The notes under the pieces were generated by a model that saw only the letters and a program-made list of their open reading frames with translations, ran no database searches and had not been told where the DNA came from. The position numbers and the translations under genes were made by a program. Below are positions 28,810 through 36,272 of a stretch of DNA of 64,000 nucleotides, one piece after another; the stretch's first letter is position 1; each line of letters starts with the position of its first letter. Origin of the DNA: Rhizobium sp. CF122 (GTDB taxonomy: Bacteria > Pseudomonadota > Alphaproteobacteria > Rhizobiales > Rhizobiaceae); assembly GCF_000282035.1 (NCBI RefSeq), contig NZ_AKKA01000008.1, forward strand, positions 186,001 through 250,000, read 5' to 3'.

Positions 28810-29085
28810 CGGCTCGGGTGTCGGGAACGGTGGCGCCGCTCACGTTGGCACTCGCGTTTCAATCAAAGGAATTCAAATGTTCGCGGTTCAGCCACGCGGT
28901 CGAGCTGTATAACTGTAATCTCAACGGCATACAGCGCTTTCTTCAAGCGCATTCTGATGGCAACAATACCGGCGAAGCCAGGAAGTTTTGTCGACTGTCA
29001 AACGCCTTATCGGACGATCCTCTCGGCTGAGCAGTTAACAAACTCGGTAGGCCGAGTCGTCAAATCTCGCCTAGCGCACCGGAAG
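28810..29085. other. Intergenic, no gene seen
   Basis: About 275 bases between the GntR gene and the vapBC promoter. Short frames at 28806-29030 and 28957-29154 show no family resemblance and have ordinary AT-rich intergenic composition. Confidence 0.4.
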
Positions 29086-29130
29086 TATATCCCGTTGACA
29101 TATCCCATTTGCGGAACTAAATGGGATATG
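29086..29130 (+). promoter_or_regulatory. vapBC operator and promoter
   Basis: A perfect 12-bp inverted repeat, CATATCCCATTT (29099-29110) and AAATGGGATATG (29119-29130), with an extra half-site TATATCCC at 29086-29093. TTGACA (29095-29100) is a consensus -35, with TAAATG 17 bases on, so the palindrome covers the promoter. This is typical autoregulation by a VapB-VapC complex. Confidence 0.75.
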
Positions 29131-29157
29131 GCATTCGTATACAGCGGAGGATAAGAG

Positions 29158-29388
29158 ATGGAGCAAGGTGCGGTGTTTCAAAGCAATCGTAGCCAGGCTG
29201 TTCGGCTGCCGAAGGCCGTCGCTCTGCCTGATGATGTAAAACGCGTCGACATCGTTGCAGTCGGACGCACGAGGATTATTGCCCCTGCCGGAGAAGTTTG
29301 GGACAGCTGGTTCGAAGGCGAAGCGGCTACCTCGGATTTTATGACCGAACGTGATCAGCCGGCCTTGCAGGAGCGTGATGCATTTTAA
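29158..29388 (+). CDS. vapB: VapB-type antitoxin
   Basis: A 76-residue protein. The N-terminal SpoVT/AbrB-like swapped-hairpin DNA-binding part is FQSNRSQAVRLPKAVALPDDVKRVDIV. The acidic C-terminal tail (AATSDFMTERDQPALQERDAF) is of the kind that wraps around the toxin. GGAGGATAAGAG precedes the ATG. Its stop overlaps the toxin start (TAATG), and a perfect palindrome sits over its promoter. It should neutralise the PIN toxin and repress the operon. Confidence 0.9.
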   Translation: MEQGAVFQSNRSQAVRLPKAVALPDDVKRVDIVAVGRTRIIAPAGEVWDSWFEGEAATSDFMTERDQPALQERDAF

Positions 29389-29789
29389 TGCTGAAGTACA
29401 TGCTGGATACCAACATCTGTATTTTTACGGTGAAGAACCGGCCGCAGCAGGTGCGCGAGGCGTTCAACCGCCACCATGGTCAACTCTGCATTAGCTCTGT
29501 CAGTTTGATGGAACTAATCTATGGGGCGGAAAAGTCAGCGATTCCAGAGCGGAATCTGTCGGTCGTCGAAGGCTTTGCCGCACGGCTCGAGGTACTTGCA
29601 TACGACGAGATGGCAGCAAGCCATACAGGTCAATTGCGCGCCGAACTTGCACGCAGCGGTACCCCGATCGGACCTTACGACCAGTTAATTGCCGGTCACG
29701 CGCGCTCGCGGGGGCTGATATTGGTCACGAATAATCGGCGTGAGTTTGATCGCGTGCCTGGCCTACGTGTCGAGGACTGGACAGCTTAG
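29388..29789 (+). CDS. vapC: VapC toxin, PIN-domain RNase
   Basis: A 133-residue PIN-domain endoribonuclease with all acidic residues in place: D7 (MLDTNICIF), E42 (SLMELIYGAE) and D98 (GPYDQLIAGHA), followed by VTNNRREFDRV. Known VapC toxins cleave tRNA or rRNA. It is translationally coupled to vapB. Unlike the second vapC copy near 33.7 kb, this one has no stop or frameshift. Confidence 0.92.
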   Translation: MLKYMLDTNICIFTVKNRPQQVREAFNRHHGQLCISSVSLMELIYGAEKSAIPERNLSVVEGFAARLEVLAYDEMAASHTGQLRAELARSGTPIGPYDQLIAGHARSRGLILVTNNRREFDRVPGLRVEDWTA

Positions 29790-30335
29790 GCGCCTTGACT
29801 GATCACGACGGGCGACCGCAAGCCTTACGAGCAATGTGGTAACGATGAGGCGAGATCGGAGCGATGGCCCATTAGCCATCGTGCGGAACTCACGCAACAG
29901 TTGGAGTTGGAGCGCCCGCTTACCCGTCGCAGGGGTGCTCTGAAACCCTGAACGGTTTCGGCCGGAAATCCGTCCCGACAGCCAGCCTGGAAACCGCTTA
30001 CACGGATTGAATTCGGTTTACGCGAGGACCGGGCGCCTTCTCGGCTACTTGGGCCAGCTGTTGTGAGTTAGTGTTTTTGCGCTACTTTTTGGCGTGGGAA
30101 GGGTTTCCGAATGGGCGTTTTCAGCAATTCAAATTACATTTCACAACAGGACACTTCAACTTTGCGGCTACAATCCATCCATTGTGGCGGAGGAGTTGGA
30201 ATGTCCGCTTTTGTGCAAAGTAGAAATGTCACTTTGGGCTGCCACGCGGCACGACGACCAGCCCCGATCTGACCGGCTGATCCGGTTGCAAGATCAGATC
30301 GGGGCGGGTGAGGGACACCCTCAAGCTTTAGCTTC
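29790..30335. other. Intergenic, no gene seen; hairpin near its end
   Basis: About 545 bases between vapC and the convergent LysR gene. Open frames here show no family resemblance. At 30261-30305 GCCCCGATCTGA pairs with TCAGATCGGGGC around a 21-base loop that itself contains CCGG/CCGG. It lies 31 bases beyond the LysR stop and may terminate that gene, although it lacks a T-run. Confidence 0.45.
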
Positions 30336-31232
30336 TCATCCTTTGTCGGTGAAGGCCTCGGTGAATTCGGCGACGATTGCCTTGATCAGACGACCCGTAA
30401 TCCTGTCCTTCTGCCATAGCGCGGTCATCTCGACAGGCGAGGGCCGCCATTCCGGCAGGACGCGGACCAGATCGCCCGCGGCGAGTGCGCGATCGATCAG
30501 GAAATCCGGAAGGTTGGCGACCCCCAGTCCGGAGATCGCGGCCTCGATCAGAATGGTCTGGCGATTGGCGGCAAAGCCGATCTTCGGATGCACCTTCGCC
30601 ATCTGCCCATCATCGCTTCTCAGATCCCACTCAACCAGATCGCGCCGGATCGCCAATGCTGAGACACCATTGATATCCGACGGCGCCTTCACCTCGGGAT
30701 GCGCGGCCACGAACGCCGGACTGGCGACGAGCGTTCGCGGCAATGAAGCGATCTTCTTGAACATCAGACCGGAATCCGCCACGGCCCCCATCCGGACAAC
30801 AAGGTCATAGCCCTCCTCGATCAGCGATACCCGGCGATCCCCGAGCGTCATGTCGATGACGACGTCCGGATACCGTTGCTTGAATCCGATCAGGATCGGA
30901 GCCAGCACTTCGGTCGCCAGATCCGGCGGCAGCGAAAGCCTGACCGTTCCCGACAGGGCGACCTTCTCGTCCTGGATGGTCGATACCGCTTGCTCGGCAA
31001 TCAGGAGCGCGTCCCGGCTGCTGTCGAAGAGCTGCTGACCTTGGTCGGTCAGCACGATGCCCTTCTTCGTCCGACGTACGAGGCGGATGTTCAATGCGTC
31101 TTCCAGCGCCGTCAGCCGACGCGACAGCGTCGCCTTGGAAATGCCCGTCGAGCGTTCGGCGGCGGCCAAACCGCCTGCTTCCGCGATGCGAATAAACAGC
31201 GCAAGGCCGTCGAAATCTCCGAATGTGGTCAT
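30336..31232 (-). CDS. LysR-family transcriptional regulator
   Basis: A 298-residue LysR regulator. The HTH is at about residues 8-66 (LALFIRIAEAGGLAAAERSTGISKATLSRRLTALE). The substrate-binding domain follows from about 95 (GTVRLSLPPDLATEVLAPIL). It is divergent from the hydrolase-pirin pair, and so is its likely regulator. A near-perfect 18-bp palindrome touches its start codon, which fits negative autoregulation. The inducer is unknown. Confidence 0.92.
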   Translation of the reverse strand: MTTFGDFDGLALFIRIAEAGGLAAAERSTGISKATLSRRLTALEDALNIRLVRRTKKGIVLTDQGQQLFDSSRDALLIAEQAVSTIQDEKVALSGTVRLSLPPDLATEVLAPILIGFKQRYPDVVIDMTLGDRRVSLIEEGYDLVVRMGAVADSGLMFKKIASLPRTLVASPAFVAAHPEVKAPSDINGVSALAIRRDLVEWDLRSDDGQMAKVHPKIGFAANRQTILIEAAISGLGVANLPDFLIDRALAAGDLVRVLPEWRPSPVEMTALWQKDRITGRLIKAIVAEFTEAFTDKG

Positions 31233-31249
31233 GTTTCATAAATGGAACA
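31232..31249. promoter_or_regulatory. Near-perfect palindrome at LysR start
   Basis: TGTTTCATAAATGGAACA has one mismatch between arms and fits the T-N11-A style of a LysR box. It sits immediately upstream of the LysR gene in the 111-base divergent region shared with the hydrolase gene. Confidence 0.5.
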
Positions 31250-31343
31250 TAACCTCGGCATTTTTCAAGTCTCCCCTGCCTATCGTTCCAAGATTATCTT
31301 CACTGTCGAGCGATGACGCTCTTTTACTGAAGGAGATCACATC

Positions 31344-31937
31344 ATGTCCAAGCTGTTCACACCCGAGAATTCCGCACTGCTCCTGATCGACCATCAGGTC
31401 GGCACCATGCAGTTGATCAAGAACATCGACGTCGCACAGGCCAAGCGCATGTCGCTGGCTCTCGCCAAGGCTGCAAGCATCCTCGGCATCCCCACCGTGC
31501 TCACGTCCAGCCAGGAAGAACGCCTGCAGGGTCCGCTTCTGCCCGAGCTGCAGGAAATCCTGCCGGACGCATTCGAAAGGCGCGTCAAGCGCGAAGGCAT
31601 CGTCAATGCGTGGACCGACGCCAACTTCAAGAAAGCCGTCGAAGCAACCGGCCGCAAGAACCTGATAATGGCGGGCGTCACGACCGACGTATGCCTCGTG
31701 TTCCCGGCCATCGACGCCGTCGGCGAAGGCTACAACGTCCAGGCCGTCATGGATGCTTCCGGTTCTCCCTACGAACTGTCCGAAGACATGTCGCGCCGCC
31801 GCATGCAGGACGCAGGTGTCGTGCTCACGGCGACCAATACCGTAATCGCCGAACTCGCCCAGAATTGGGGCACGGAGAACGGCCAGAAGCTCATCCAGCT
31901 GCTGTTCACCGAAGTCCTGCCGCCGATCTCGGCCTAA
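31344..31937 (+). CDS. Isochorismatase-fold cysteine hydrolase
   Basis: A 197-residue YcaC-like hydrolase. The catalytic triad positions are all present: D16 (LLIDHQVG), K82 (RRVKREG) and C117 (GVTTDVCLVF). The family hydrolyses amide or ester bonds of small molecules; the true substrate of YcaC-like proteins is unsettled. GAAGGAGATCACATC precedes the ATG. It is followed by a pirin gene 27 bases on. Enzymes of this type paired with pirin and LysR often respond to electrophiles or aromatic compounds, but that is only suggestive. Confidence 0.87.
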   Translation: MSKLFTPENSALLLIDHQVGTMQLIKNIDVAQAKRMSLALAKAASILGIPTVLTSSQEERLQGPLLPELQEILPDAFERRVKREGIVNAWTDANFKKAVEATGRKNLIMAGVTTDVCLVFPAIDAVGEGYNVQAVMDASGSPYELSEDMSRRRMQDAGVVLTATNTVIAELAQNWGTENGQKLIQLLFTEVLPPISA

Positions 31938-31964
31938 GGAAAACACGCAAGAAAGGAACGGAAA

Positions 31965-32726
31965 ATGTCCGCCGAAGTCAGACCCATCGAAGGCAACGTC
32001 GCGGTGCCTGCCAGCACCCACATGCTGCGATCACACGGCTCCTTCCAGGTGCGCCGCATCCGCCCGGGCGTAGCACTGGGTCAGCCAAACGATCCCGGCT
32101 TCGGCGGACTTGGGACCATCGACCACGCGACACTGCAGCCCGGCGTCGTCGTCCGGATGCATGAGCATTGCAACGACGAGATCATCAGCTACATGCGCGC
32201 AGGCAACATGAAGCACACCGACTCGGCAGGGCGGAGCGAAGTGATTTCCTCCGACCGTCTGATGGTGATGAACGCGGGCCACGGATTCTCTCACGAGGAG
32301 GAGACCGTGGGAAACCAGCAGATCGAAATGCTACAAATCTTCGTTCGGCCCGATGTCGCCGAACTTGACCCGGACGTCCAGTTCGTCGACCTCGACGCTT
32401 CAGGACGCGAGAACCAGTGGCGGATTCTCACGGGCCCGGTTGGATCGGCCACTCCCACGTCGGTTCGCCAGGCGGTCTTCCTTTACGACGCGCACCTTTC
32501 AGCAGGGTCGAGCATCGATCTCCCGCTCAAGAACGGGTTTGACCGTTGGTTCTACGTGTTCGCCGGGGAAGCAACGGTCGGCGGCCAGATGCTTCGGAAG
32601 TATGACGCGCTCATGATCCCAGATCAGGCCGTAACCTCGGTCACGGCCGTTCAGGACTTGGATGTCGTCGTCTTTCTCGTCTGCCGGAAGAACAAGTTCT
32701 CCCGCTCCGGGACAATGAGCGGCTGA
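31965..32726 (+). CDS. Pirin-family bicupin protein
   Basis: A 253-residue pirin. The N-terminal cupin keeps the metal ligands: His residues in VRMHEHCNDEIISY, His in MKHTDS and the HGFSHEEE segment. The second cupin (residues about 150-240) has FDRWFYVFAGEATVGG. Pirins are iron-binding; some act as quercetin dioxygenases and others as cofactors of regulators. It is cotranscribed with the isochorismatase-fold hydrolase and ends just before a hairpin terminator. Confidence 0.88.
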   Translation: MSAEVRPIEGNVAVPASTHMLRSHGSFQVRRIRPGVALGQPNDPGFGGLGTIDHATLQPGVVVRMHEHCNDEIISYMRAGNMKHTDSAGRSEVISSDRLMVMNAGHGFSHEEETVGNQQIEMLQIFVRPDVAELDPDVQFVDLDASGRENQWRILTGPVGSATPTSVRQAVFLYDAHLSAGSSIDLPLKNGFDRWFYVFAGEATVGGQMLRKYDALMIPDQAVTSVTAVQDLDVVVFLVCRKNKFSRSGTMSG

Positions 32727-32730
32727 CTTT

Positions 32731-32758
32731 GACTGCTCCAGAAATGGAGCAGTCATTT
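32731..32758 (+). terminator. Hairpin after pirin gene
   Basis: GACTGCTCCA, loop GAAA, TGGAGCAGTC: a perfect 10-bp stem with a stable tetraloop, 4 bases after the stop, followed by ATTT. It probably ends the hydrolase-pirin transcript or stabilises its 3' end. Confidence 0.7.
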
Positions 32759-32837
32759 CCAAATGCGACCGCTTAATTCCACGATCACAAGCGGACATCT
32801 CTTGTAAGACCAGCGGATCACAAGTGAGGAGTTCAGC

Positions 32838-32943
32838 ATGTCCAAAAGAACAGCCGTCGTTACAGGCGGAGCAGCAGGCATCGGCCAGGCCTATGCCATC
32901 CGTCTCGCACAGGAAGGCTTCGATATCGCGGTCGCCGACGTTT
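32838..32943 (+). pseudogene. SDR gene, 5' remnant
   Basis: ATG 32838 follows GTGAGGAGTTCAGC and opens a typical SDR N-terminus: MSKRTAVVTGGAAGIGQAY, with the TGGAAGIG cofactor motif, then IRLAQEGFDIAVADV. After about 35 codons the similarity ends abruptly at 32941-32943 and the frame stops at TAG 32976. The remaining 200 or so residues are missing. Downstream DNA belongs to an oppositely oriented fragment, so this is a rearrangement junction and not a simple mutation. Confidence 0.75.
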
Positions 32944-33217
32944 GCCGCGTCACGTGCTTGGCAATCCAGTTGCCGTAGCAGCCGTCGAAGATACCTTCGC
33001 GGTCGTTCGGCAAATAGTGGGTCTCCGGTGCATCGATACCCTGCAGGCGCGCGCAAAAGCAAGCCCCGCTCCGGCGCAGGATCGACCAGAACCGCTCTTC
33101 GCCCGGGTTGTTGTCATCCGGCTGGAAGGTGCGGTCGCGCTCGAAGAACGCGCCAACCTTCACCGGCGCTCCGTCTGAAAAATAGGTCGCGGTGGTCAGG
33201 TCCGGGATGAATTTTAG
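32942..33217 (-). pseudogene. Nuclease-like gene fragment
   Basis: On the minus strand an open frame of about 90 codons without a proper start reads LKFIPDLTTATYFSDGAP, then PDDNNPGEERFWSILRRSG, then ARLQGIDAPETHYLPND. The segment LQGIDAPE is a hallmark of thermonuclease (SNase)-type proteins. The frame runs straight into the truncated SDR end, and no start codon or N-terminal part is visible upstream in this frame. It is best read as an internal fragment. The family call rests mainly on one motif. Confidence 0.4.
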
Positions 33218-33510
33218 TGTGCCGACATCGGACGCGGCATGCGGCCAATATTGGAAGCATCAACCTGTCCGATAATCTCGACATAGCCCATGACCCCTAT
33301 AGTTGCGATCGCAAATAATCGATTTTGGAGCTGTAGCCTCTGTTCCTTTTTGATTCTGGGAAGTTCTTGGTTACATTCTAGGATCGCAATGTATCTGGTG
33401 GAACCCGCGCCGGGCGCACGCCAACGCGTGCCAGCTTCGTCGAACACAAGAGCAAGCGGAGCGGGTTGCCCGGTGAGACCGTTGCCTCGATCACGGTCCG
33501 CCAGTCGCCA
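33218..33510. other. Degenerate intergenic segment
   Basis: About 290 bases between gene remnants. A 77-codon minus-strand frame (33214-33447) shows no family resemblance. No hairpin or promoter stands out. Confidence 0.35.
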
Positions 33511-33922
33511 TTAGGTCGGCAAATCCGGGACAATCAATGTCAATGTCGGGAAATAGGTTCGATAGCGACCAACATCACGCGTGGAGTAACGGCAACCCGC
33601 TGACGGCCGCATGCGCACCGATGAAGAAGTCTGGGAGAACGCCGGTTCTCGTTGCCCCTGCTTTGCGATATTGTGTGAAGACCTTGCTCGCCAGAAAGAG
33701 AGCCTCCCGCGGCACTGGCGCCAGTTCTAACTCGGCTTGATCAAGGAACGCGTCGACTTCTTCGATCCGATCGTAGCGAACGGCCAGTTCCACATAGACG
33801 ATGTCGTTGATCCACAGTGTCCCCCCAAGACTTGCGTCTTCGAGTTACGCTGTGGACCAATCGGCCCATGTCGGATCATCGGTTACGACGTCGAGAAGAA
33901 CATTCGTGTCTACGAATATCAC
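33511..33922 (-). pseudogene. VapC toxin, nonsense plus frameshift
   Basis: The frame begins at GTG 33922, overlapping the vapB stop as GTGA, with VIFVDTNVLLDVVTDDP (PIN acidic residue present). It hits an in-frame TAA at codon 26 (STA-stop-LEDAS), continues in frame to DFFIGAHAAVSGLPLL, and then needs a one-base shift (an extra C near 33604) to read RDVGRYRTYFPTLTLI and the stop at 33511-33513. Two independent lesions in an otherwise well-conserved PIN protein make it inactive. The neighbouring antitoxin gene is intact. Confidence 0.85.
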
Positions 33923-34152
33923 GGTTCGCCACGCGTGAGGGCCATGATCGCGTCAGTATCCAGCCCTTTGCCGGCGTGCCCTCGCAGATTTGCGAAGCGG
34001 CTGGGTTGCTGTTTTTTGGCGGCATGGACGAGCACTATGCTTCCATCCGGCGCGCGACGGAAATCAACCTTGCTCCCAGGCACTATACCCAAGAGGTCGC
34101 GTACTGGTTTGGGGATCGTAACCTGCCCCTTGGCTGTAACCGTCGTCGCCAT
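33919..34152 (-). CDS. vapB: AbrB-type antitoxin (VapB), orphaned
   Basis: A 77-residue AbrB/SpoVT-domain protein: MATTVTAKGQVTIPKPVRD, LLGIVPGSKVDF, the classic swapped-hairpin DNA-binding fold, followed by a polar tail that would contact a PIN toxin. The gene is intact and overlaps the start of a vapC that carries a stop codon and a frameshift. It may persist as an autoregulator or may neutralise a related toxin elsewhere. Confidence 0.88.
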   Translation of the reverse strand: MATTVTAKGQVTIPKPVRDLLGIVPGSKVDFRRAPDGSIVLVHAAKKQQPSRFANLRGHAGKGLDTDAIMALTRGEP

Positions 34153-34445
34153 TGTCGAACCATTGTAAGGAATGATTTTTAGAAGGTATTACTTCGCGGC
34201 CCGGTTCTCAAGGGAATTGGGCGAAGAGCAGTCCGACAGAACTTAGAGTGCGAAGGCAGGTGAGCCCTTTGGCACCTGCCTGGTGCGGCAAGCTCTTCCT
34301 GCATCGTCTCGGCGGGCAACTTATGCTGCACCGAGAGATTCCACCGCCGTCGCGTCACGTCTTCTTTCAGCCACGCGACCGGCGAATGGGATACTCGCCG
34401 GCTCGAACGGCTTGCGCGGCCCTTAGCCTCAATGTCTGGACGGCG
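34153..34445. other. Intergenic with an 8-bp hairpin
   Basis: About 290 bases. GGCAGGTG (34255-34262) pairs with CACCTGCC (34273-34280) around a 10-base loop, without a T-run. The vapB promoter must lie close to 34153-34200. No gene seen. Confidence 0.4.
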
Positions 34446-35462
34446 CTAACTGCTTTCCCTGATCATCAGTTCGAAACCCAAATCCAGCGCCGGGATCTCG
34501 GGCGTTTCGCCATCGAGAAGCTTGAGAAGGCTGGCTGCGGCTTGCTGGCCAATGGTGGCACGGGGCGTACGAACAGAGGTCAGTCGCGGAACCATTTGGC
34601 CCGCCCCCGGTAGATCGTTAAATCCGACCACCGAAATCCGCTCGGGGATTGCTACCCCTTTCCGCAGAGCCTCGAATGACGCTCCGAAGGCAAGATCGTC
34701 GTTGCAAAAGAAGATCCCGTCTGTGTCGGGATGCGCGGCCAAAAGCTGATTGAAGAGATCGCCGCCAAGTTCCACCGAGGACGGTTCCGGCGTCATGATC
34801 TCGATCGCCGGAGAAAGACCAGCCCTGGCAATCGCTTGCTGGTAGCCGTCGCGACGCTGAAGGACGCGCGCATCAAGCTGGGCCCCGACAAAGACCAGCT
34901 TTCGCCGTCCGCGCGATAGAAGGTGGTCCGCAACCTTGGCCCCGGCCGCTTCTTGCGAAAAGCCGACACAGACGATGCCCTCTTCCTGCCGCAGTTCCAT
35001 CATGTATACGCAAGGCACCCCAGCATTTGTCAAAAGCTGTGCTGCGGTTTCGCTACGATTGAAGCCGGTAAGCAGAATGCCGCACGGCTGAAACGAGAGA
35101 TAGTTCCGAATCAGCTCTTCTTCCTCATCCTGTCGGTAGTGATAGTTGCCGATCAGGACCTCAAATCCGCGTGGGCGCAGCACATCCTGCACCGCCTCCA
35201 GGGTCTCGATAAACAGATGGTTCGACAAGGCGGGAACAAGCACAAGGATCGAGTGGCTGCGCGCCGAAGCAAGTGTGCGCGCCGCCGGGTTGGGCACATA
35301 GGCGAGCGCCTTGGCGGCGTCGTGCACCCTGATTGCAAGCTGCGGGTCGACCGTTGCAATTGAGCGCAGTGCGCGTGAGGCCGTTATCTGCGACACGCCT
35401 GCCCGTGCTGCAACCTGCGCAAGTGTGGGTCGGCCCGTGGCTCGCGACGGGGTGTGTTTCAT
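34446..35462 (-). CDS. gntR: LacI-family repressor of gluconate genes
   Basis: A 338-residue LacI/GntR-type repressor. The N-terminal HTH is PTLAQVAARAGVSQITASRALR and the hinge helix is NPAARTLAS. A periplasmic-binding-protein-like effector domain follows (VLVPALSNHLFIETLEAVQDV). ATG 35462 is chosen since GGAGGAAACTATC precedes it. It is divergent from gluconokinase and permease genes, with two matching palindromic operators between them. It should repress these genes until gluconate (or a related acid sugar) binds. Confidence 0.88.
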   Translation of the reverse strand: MKHTPSRATGRPTLAQVAARAGVSQITASRALRSIATVDPQLAIRVHDAAKALAYVPNPAARTLASARSHSILVLVPALSNHLFIETLEAVQDVLRPRGFEVLIGNYHYRQDEEEELIRNYLSFQPCGILLTGFNRSETAAQLLTNAGVPCVYMMELRQEEGIVCVGFSQEAAGAKVADHLLSRGRRKLVFVGAQLDARVLQRRDGYQQAIARAGLSPAIEIMTPEPSSVELGGDLFNQLLAAHPDTDGIFFCNDDLAFGASFEALRKGVAIPERISVVGFNDLPGAGQMVPRLTSVRTPRATIGQQAAASLLKLLDGETPEIPALDLGFELMIRESS

Positions 35463-35507
35463 GATAGTTTCCTCCAACTTGCCAAATCCTACTACAACGA
35501 TTAGTAA

Positions 35508-35632
35508 GACAGCGCTATCTCAAAGTCGTTTTGGCGTCTTTGCGGGAGAAAACAGCGTCGATTTGCGAGTTTTGAATCGGCCAGGGTTCTACCGGCAATC
35601 TATTTTCAAAGAAGCGAGATAGCGCTATCTCG
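35508..35632. promoter_or_regulatory. Paired LacI-type operators
   Basis: CGAGATAGCGCTATCTCG at 35615-35632 is a perfect 18-bp palindrome with the central CG typical of LacI-family operators, and it abuts the gntK ribosome site. A second, imperfect copy (AAGACAGCGCTATCTC, 35506-35521) lies closer to the repressor gene. Their centres are about 110 bases apart, which would permit looping. Confidence 0.75.
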
Positions 35633-35643
35633 AGGAGGGTAGA

Positions 35644-36192
35644 ATGGGAAAAATGCCAGCCGTTGTGGTCATGGGCGTTTCCGGCTGCGGCAAAAGCAGC
35701 GTCGGCCGGGCCATTTCGGATGCCGTCAACGGCACGATGATCGAAGGCGATGCCTTTCATCCGGAAGAAAATATCAAGAAGATGAGCGCGGGCCACCCGC
35801 TCACCGACGAGGACCGGGCTGGCTGGCTGGCTCGCCTCGCGACAATCTTGTCGGACGCGGTCAAGAACGGCGAGCGGCCGGTGCTCGCATGCTCGGCGCT
35901 GAAGAAAAGCTACCGCGACATTCTGCGCAGCAAGACGCCCGGCCTCGGGTTTGTGTTTCTGGAGCTGACGAGAGAGGTGGCGGGCGAGCGCGTTAGCCAT
36001 CGGCCGGATCATTTCATGCCCGCAAGCCTTATCGACAGCCAGTTTGCGACCCTCGAGCCACCCCACGGCGAGGCGAACGTTTATGCTGTAGACGCGACCT
36101 TGCCGATCGCGGAGATCGCGCGCGGGGCGGTTGCATGGTGGGAACACACGTCCCTTGCTGACGGCCAGCCAATGCAGCCGACAAGCGCCTAA
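35644..36192 (+). CDS. gntK: Gluconokinase
   Basis: A 182-residue GntK-type kinase. The P-loop is GVSGCGKSS (11-19). Family motifs GDAFHPEENIKKM, GHPLTDEDRAGWL and ACSALKKSYRDILR are all present. It phosphorylates gluconate to 6-phosphogluconate for the Entner-Doudoroff or pentose phosphate route. GAGGAGGGTAGA precedes the ATG, overlapping the end of the LacI operator. The permease gene follows 80 bases later. Confidence 0.95.
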   Translation: MGKMPAVVVMGVSGCGKSSVGRAISDAVNGTMIEGDAFHPEENIKKMSAGHPLTDEDRAGWLARLATILSDAVKNGERPVLACSALKKSYRDILRSKTPGLGFVFLELTREVAGERVSHRPDHFMPASLIDSQFATLEPPHGEANVYAVDATLPIAEIARGAVAWWEHTSLADGQPMQPTSA

Positions 36193-36272
36193 GCGGCTCG
36201 CTCAAAACGTAAATCGGACGGCGGGCCGCACAGGCGCCTGCCTCAACAAGAAGCTTTCATGGAGAAATTTCA

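Noticed and set aside
30261..30305. Attachment site or terminator call for the 12-bp inverted repeat
   Set aside because: No integrase, tRNA gene or direct repeat nearby and no T-run; kept only as a hairpin note.
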